Assembly (NCBI RefSeq): GCF_008386585.1
Contig: NZ_VUOB01000047.1
Span: 1 to 64,000, forward strand
Direction: 5' to 3'
DNA from: Solihabitans fulvus
GTDB taxonomy: Bacteria > Actinomycetota > Actinomycetes > Mycobacteriales > Pseudonocardiaceae
DNA length: 64,000 nt
Part shown: positions 60,102-64,000 of the stretch, in pieces
Numbering within the stretch: the stretch's first letter is position 1
How the letters are laid out: every line of letters starts with the position of its first letter
The notes under the pieces: model-generated
What the model saw: the letters and a program-made list of their open reading frames with translations, nothing else
What the model was told of the DNA's origin: nothing
The model's database searches: none
Program-made: the position numbers and the translations under genes

Positions 60102-61201
60102 CCATCGACGGCATCGGCGTGTTGCGGGCGCCCGCCGAGCAGCAGTACGCCGCCGAGCTGGCCGCACTCGCGGCGGCCGACGACCGGCCGAGGCCGCCGA
60201 ACTGGCGGCTGTCCCCGCAGGCCGTCGTCACCTATGTGCTCGGCGGGACGCTGCCGGACGGCACGGTGCTCGCGCCGAAGTACGTCGGCGACCGTCGGCT
60301 GGTGGAGATCGCCGTCGCGACCCTCGTCACCGACCGGGCGCTGCTGCTGGTCGGGGTGCCCGGCACGGCGAAGTCGTGGCTGTCGGAGCATCTCGCCGCC
60401 GCGGTCAGCGGCGACTCGACGCTGATGGTGCAGGGCACGGCGGGCACCAGCGAGGAGTCGGTGCGCTACGGCTGGAACTACGCCAGGCTGATCGCCGAGG
60501 GGCCGAGCGAGGCCGCGCTGGTGCCGAGCCCGGTGCTGCGCGCCATGCGGACCGGCGCGGTCGCCCGCGTCGAGGAGCTGACGCGGATGCCGGCCGAGGT
60601 GCAGGACTCGTTCATCACCATCCTGTCTGAGAAGGCGCTGCCGGTGCCGGAGCTTGGGCAGCAGGTGCAGGCCGTGCCCGGCTTCACGGTGATCGCCACC
60701 GCGAACGACCGCGACCGGGGCGTCAACCAGATGTCCTCGGCGTTGGCCCGCCGGTTCAACACCGTGGTGCTGCCGCCGCCTGCCACCGAGGACGCCGAGG
60801 TGGCGATCGTGTCGGCCCGCGCGGCGCAGCTGGGTCGCGCGCTCGAACTCCCCGCCGAGCCGCCCGCGCTCGACGAGGTGCGCAGGGTCGTGCGAATCTT
60901 CCGGGAACTGCGCAACGGATCCACTGTGGACGGACGAACGCAGCTGAAACGCCCGAGCGGCAGCCTGTCCACGGCCGAGGCGATCTCCGTGGTCACGGGC
61001 GGGATGGCGCTGGCCGCGCACTTCGGCGACGGCCGGATCGGCGCGGACGAGTTAGCTGCGGGGCTGGCCGGGGCCGTGGTGCGGGACCGGGTCTCCGACG
61101 ACGCGGCGTGGCGGGAATACCTGGAGACGGTGGTCCGGGAGCGCGCTGAGTGGCGCGATCTCTACCAGGCGTGCCGGGACGTGCCGACCGGCGGAGCCTG
61201 A
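60098..61201 (+). CDS. MoxR-type AAA+ ATPase
   Basis: 367 residues from the GTG at 60098 (GTGA overlap with the DUF5691 gene). Walker A is GVPGTAKSWLSEHL near residue 86. The Walker B position reads ARVEELTRMPAEVQDSFITI, with Glu-Glu in place of the usual Asp-Glu. Sensor 1 is VIATANDRDRGVNQMSSAL, and the arginine finger is in ALARRFNTVVLPPP. MoxR proteins act with VWA partners to remodel or insert metal into target proteins. Its stop overlaps the DUF5682 start (TGATG). Confidence 0.93.
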   Translation: MTIDGIGVLRAPAEQQYAAELAALAAADDRPRPPNWRLSPQAVVTYVLGGTLPDGTVLAPKYVGDRRLVEIAVATLVTDRALLLVGVPGTAKSWLSEHLAAAVSGDSTLMVQGTAGTSEESVRYGWNYARLIAEGPSEAALVPSPVLRAMRTGAVARVEELTRMPAEVQDSFITILSEKALPVPELGQQVQAVPGFTVIATANDRDRGVNQMSSALARRFNTVVLPPPATEDAEVAIVSARAAQLGRALELPAEPPALDEVRRVVRIFRELRNGSTVDGRTQLKRPSGSLSTAEAISVVTGGMALAAHFGDGRIGADELAAGLAGAVVRDRVSDDAAWREYLETVVRERAEWRDLYQACRDVPTGGA

Positions 61202-63660
61202 TGTCGCGGGTGACCCTGCTCGGCATCCGGCACCACGGGCCCGGCTCGGCGCGCATGGTCGTCGCCGCGCTCGACGCGCTGCGCCCCAAGGTGGTGTTGG
61301 TGGAGGGGCCGCCGGAGGCCGACCCGCTGGTGGCGCACCTGGCCGGGCTCACGCCGCCGGTCGCGCTGCTGCTGCACGACGAGGCAGCGCCGGAGACCGC
61401 CGCGTTCTGGCCGTTCGCCGCGTTCTCGCCGGAGTGGCAGGCGCTGCGCTGGGCCGCCGCGCACGGCGTGCCGGCCAGGTTCGCCGACCTACCGGCCTCG
61501 GTCACCCTCGCCGAGCCGGACGGGCCCCGGCCGAGGGCCGCGATCGACCCCCTCGGGCTACTGGCGGAGGCCGCGGGCTTCGACGACCCGGAACGCTGGT
61601 GGGAGGACGTGGTCGAGCAGCACCGCGAGGCCGACCCGCTCGGTCTCGCCGGGGCCGTCGCCGAGGCGATGACGGCGCTGCGCGAGGAGTTCGCCGACGA
61701 GATCGACGACCGCACGCTGCGCCGCGAGGCGGCCATGCGGCAAGCGGTGCGGCAGGCGTGCCGGGACACCGACGGCCCGGTCGCGGTGGTCTGCGGCGCG
61801 TGGCACGTGCCTGCGCTGGCGCACCTGCCCCCGGCGTCGGCGGACGCGGCGCTGGTGCGCGGGCTGCCGCGCCGCAGGGTGTCCGGCACGTGGGTGCCGT
61901 GGAGTCACGGGCGGCTCGCCAGGGACTCCGGCGCGGCGGGCTACGGCGCCGGAGTCGCCGCGCCGGGCTGGTACGCACACCTGTGGGACAGCGCGGCAGC
62001 CAGGGCGGCAGCGGCGCGCGGCAACGACACAGCGACACGCGACGGCGACAACGGCGACACAGCGGCGCGCGACGGCGATGCGGCGACACATGACGGCGAC
62101 ACAGCCGCACACGACGGCAACGCGGCAGCACGCAACGACGACGCGGCGGCACACAGCGACGATGCGGCGACACACGACGGCAACACAGCCGCACCCGGCA
62201 ACGGCACCGCAGCACACGGCAACGGCGCGCCACGAAACGGCAGCCTCGCGGCGGGCGACGACACCGTGCCGAGGTGGTTCGCACGCGCCTGCCAACTGTT
62301 GCGCGCCGAGGATCTGCCGGTGTCCACGGCGAGCGCGGTGGACGCGGTGCGGCTCGCGGACGCGTTGGCCGCGCTGCGCGGCCGCCCGTCGCCCGGCCTC
62401 GCCGAGGTCACCGACGCCGCGTTGGCGGTGCTGTGCGGCGGCGACGAACTGCCGCTGCGGCTGGTGCACGAGCGGCTGGTCGTGGGCGAGCAGCTCGGCA
62501 CGGTCGGGCCCGACGTGCCGCAGTCGCCGTTGGCGGCGGATCTCGTTGCCACACAACGACGTCTGCGGCTGCGGGCGGACACCGGGACGCGGCAGCTGCG
62601 GCTGGATCTGCGGCGGGACAACGACCGGGCGCGCGGGACGCTGCTGCGCAGGCTGCGGGTACTTGACGTGCCGTGGGGCCGGCCGGAGGACGTCGCGCGG
62701 CTCGGCACGTTCGCGGAGGCGTGGCAGGTGCGGTGGGACCCAGGGTTCGCGGTCGCGGTGGCCGCCGCGGCACGGCACGGCAGCACGGTGGCCTCGGCGG
62801 CCGAGCGGGTGCTCGGCCGCCGCGCCGCAGGGGCCGCGCGGGTCGCCGAGGCGGCCGACGTGCTCGGCGAGGCCGTGAACTGCGAGCTGCCCGGCGCGGT
62901 CGCGGCGGCGCGGGCCGCGCTGGACCGCTGCGCAGCGGCGGCCACCGACACCGTTGAGCTGCTCGGCGCGCTGCCGGCGCTCGCCGGCACGGTCCGCTAC
63001 GGCTCGGTCAGGGACACCGATCCCGAGCTGCTGCGGACCGCGCTGCACGGCCTGCTCGCCAGGGGCGCGGTCGGGCTGCCGCTGGCCTGCCGGGGCATCG
63101 ACGACGCGGCCGCCGAACGGCTGCTCGCCGCGCTGGACGGCGCGCACGAGGCCGCCGGGCTGGCCGCCGACCCCGCGCACCAGGCGGTGTGGCGGCAGGC
63201 GCTGGCGCGGGTGCTCGACGCGCCGAACGCGCACGGCCTGCCGGCCGGCCGCGCGACCAGGCTGCTGTGGGAGGCGCTGGTGCTGGACGCCGACGCGGTG
63301 GCCGCGCGGCTGCGGCGGGCCGTCACGGCGGGTGCGGGGACCGGGGCGAGCGCGTTCGTCGCGGGCTTCCTGCGCGGGTCCGCCGCGCTGCTCGCCGAGG
63401 ACCCGCAGCTGTTCGGGCTGGTGGACGGCTGGCTGACCGGGCTGTCGGCGCGCGAGTTCGCGGACACGCTGCCGCTGTTGCGGCGCGCCGTCGCGGAGTT
63501 CAGCACGGCCGAGCGGCGCATGCTCGGCGAGCGCGTCGGCGCGGCCGGCGGCCCCGAGGGCGCGGGCCCGGCGTGGGACGAGGGCCGCGCGGCCCGCCTC
63601 GCCGCCGAGGTCCGACGGCTCCTGGCGACGGCCGGGTCAACGGGAGGGGGACGAGGATGA
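61201..63660 (+). CDS. DUF5682-family protein with TraB/TIKI-like motifs and a repeat insert
   Basis: 819 residues from the ATG at 61201. The N-terminal domain begins TLLGIRHHGPGSARMVVAAL and then RPKVVLVEGPPEADPLV, and has a later VAVVCGAWHVPALAHL near residue 200. This G-x-x-H-x-G-x-x-S / E-G / G-x-x-H order is that of TraB/TIKI/EreA-ChaN-like hydrolases. Residues about 280-345 are a low-complexity 7-residue repeat (DGDTAAH-like) between the N-terminal domain and a long helical C-terminal region. The repeat is likely a flexible linker or insertion. The VWA gene overlaps the stop by 4 bases. Confidence 0.82.
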   Translation: MSRVTLLGIRHHGPGSARMVVAALDALRPKVVLVEGPPEADPLVAHLAGLTPPVALLLHDEAAPETAAFWPFAAFSPEWQALRWAAAHGVPARFADLPASVTLAEPDGPRPRAAIDPLGLLAEAAGFDDPERWWEDVVEQHREADPLGLAGAVAEAMTALREEFADEIDDRTLRREAAMRQAVRQACRDTDGPVAVVCGAWHVPALAHLPPASADAALVRGLPRRRVSGTWVPWSHGRLARDSGAAGYGAGVAAPGWYAHLWDSAAARAAAARGNDTATRDGDNGDTAARDGDAATHDGDTAAHDGNAAARNDDAAAHSDDAATHDGNTAAPGNGTAAHGNGAPRNGSLAAGDDTVPRWFARACQLLRAEDLPVSTASAVDAVRLADALAALRGRPSPGLAEVTDAALAVLCGGDELPLRLVHERLVVGEQLGTVGPDVPQSPLAADLVATQRRLRLRADTGTRQLRLDLRRDNDRARGTLLRRLRVLDVPWGRPEDVARLGTFAEAWQVRWDPGFAVAVAAAARHGSTVASAAERVLGRRAAGAARVAEAADVLGEAVNCELPGAVAAARAALDRCAAAATDTVELLGALPALAGTVRYGSVRDTDPELLRTALHGLLARGAVGLPLACRGIDDAAAERLLAALDGAHEAAGLAADPAHQAVWRQALARVLDAPNAHGLPAGRATRLLWEALVLDADAVAARLRRAVTAGAGTGASAFVAGFLRGSAALLAEDPQLFGLVDGWLTGLSAREFADTLPLLRRAVAEFSTAERRMLGERVGAAGGPEGAGPAWDEGRAARLAAEVRRLLATAGSTGGGRG
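62038..62230 (+). repeat. 21-bp minisatellite inside the DUF5682 gene
   Basis: About eight or nine copies of a unit close to GACACAGCCGCACACGACGG C, each encoding D-G-[DN]-[TA]-A-[AT]-[HR] with one or two changes per copy. The frame is kept. Unlike the repeat in the DUF5691 gene it is Asp/Asn/Gly-rich and has no Cys. Confidence 0.88.
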
Positions 63661-64000
63661 GCGACGAGGAGCGGCTGCGGCGGTGGCGGCTGGTGCTCGG
63701 CGGGGCCGCTGGCGAGCTGGCCGACCTCGACGCGGACGATCTGCGCAGGGACTCGGCGCTGACCGCGCTGTACGGGGGCGGCGCGGCAGGCGGCGGGTCG
63801 CGCGGCGCCGGGCTCGGGAACAGCGCGCCGGTGCTGCACCGCTGGCTCGGCGACGTGCGGACCTACTTCCCCGCGTCCGTGGTGCGGGTGTTGCAGCGGG
63901 ACGCCATCGACCGGCTCGGGCTGCGGAAACTGTTGCTGGAACCCGAGTTGCTGTCCACCGTGGAGCCGGACGTGCACCTGGTCGGCACGCTGGTCGCGCT
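63657..64000 (+). CDS. VWA-domain protein (CoxE-like partner of MoxR), partial: runs off the window
   Basis: 114 codons are visible from the ATG at 63657, which overlaps the previous stop (ATGA). The start SDEERLRRWRLVLGGAAGEL, the helix segment PVLHRWLGDVRTYFPASVVR and DAIDRLGLRKLLLEPELLST followed by VEPDVHLVGTLVAL match the N-terminal helical domain of VWA proteins encoded beside MoxR ATPases in actinobacteria. The VWA domain with its MIDAS motif lies beyond the edge and could not be checked. Confidence 0.85.
   Translation, partial: MSDEERLRRWRLVLGGAAGELADLDADDLRRDSALTALYGGGAAGGGSRGAGLGNSAPVLHRWLGDVRTYFPASVVRVLQRDAIDRLGLRKLLLEPELLSTVEPDVHLVGTLVA

Overview
The window is GC-rich, gene-dense actinomycete DNA, most likely from the Pseudonocardiaceae (Saccharothrix, Amycolatopsis, Lentzea or Actinosynnema type). 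This rests on galactofuranose-type wall genes (glf plus a GlfT1-like transferase), an F420-type LLM oxidoreductase, a fused CydDC, a DevR/DosR-like two-component pair, many GTG starts and 4-nt ATGA/GTGA overlaps, and sugar permeases without their own ATPase. The genus cannot be fixed from the sequence alone.

Layout. 1-800: the 5' part of an IS605-type tnpB, cut by the window edge. 943-5248: a small unknown gene, a three-gene sugar ABC importer and an unknown membrane protein. 5272-18540: cell-envelope glycan locus with UDP-galactopyranose mutase, a GtrB/GtrA/YfhO-type lipid-linked glycosylation set, a PIG-L-type deacetylase lipoprotein with a propeller-like C-terminus, GT2 and GT4 glycosyltransferases, an acyltransferase and a large DUF6541-like membrane protein. 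18763-20545: LLM oxidoreductase and HAD phosphatase. 20664-28652: an LpxA-like acyltransferase, FkbH-like protein, stand-alone ACP and VOC protein, followed by a flippase-like protein, a DegT aminotransferase, a Gfo/Idh dehydrogenase and a GT4. I read this as a pathway placing an ACP-borne acyl group on an amino sugar. 28659-35151: LhgO, a YVTN propeller, a ceramidase-like protein, seryl-tRNA synthetase and an MFS exporter. 35152-36380: repeats and a dead ISAs1-type transposase. 36395-38915: a DUF350 / glutathionylspermidine-synthase-like / third-protein set resembling E. coli YjfL-YjfC-YjfM. 39027-44124: septum-formation-like protein, small zincin, histidine phosphatase, pheA, macro-domain protein and coaA. 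44189-52253: a DevR-like regulator converging on an operon cydA-cydB-cydDC-histidine kinase, with a DevR/DosR-type palindrome upstream of cydA. 52483-53286: a yybP-ykoY (manganese) riboswitch before a GDT1/UPF0016 cation exporter. 53309-57350: homogentisate catabolism (hmgA; divergent unknown gene, fahA and an IclR regulator). 57397-64000: a five-gene MoxR-ATPase/VWA system that runs off the end.

Two loci are the best candidates for undescribed biology. The first is the MoxR/VWA cassette: the SWIM-family gene has lost its zinc finger, the DUF5691 gene has gained a His/Cys pentapeptide repeat, and the DUF5682 gene carries a 21-bp minisatellite and looks TraB/TIKI-like. The second is the LpxA-like/FkbH/ACP module next to GnnA/GnnB-like genes in a Gram-positive.

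The region also holds dispersed repeats: a palindrome seen between genes and again inside the cydDC coding sequence, and a roughly 95-bp element with a DnaA-box-like end seen twice.
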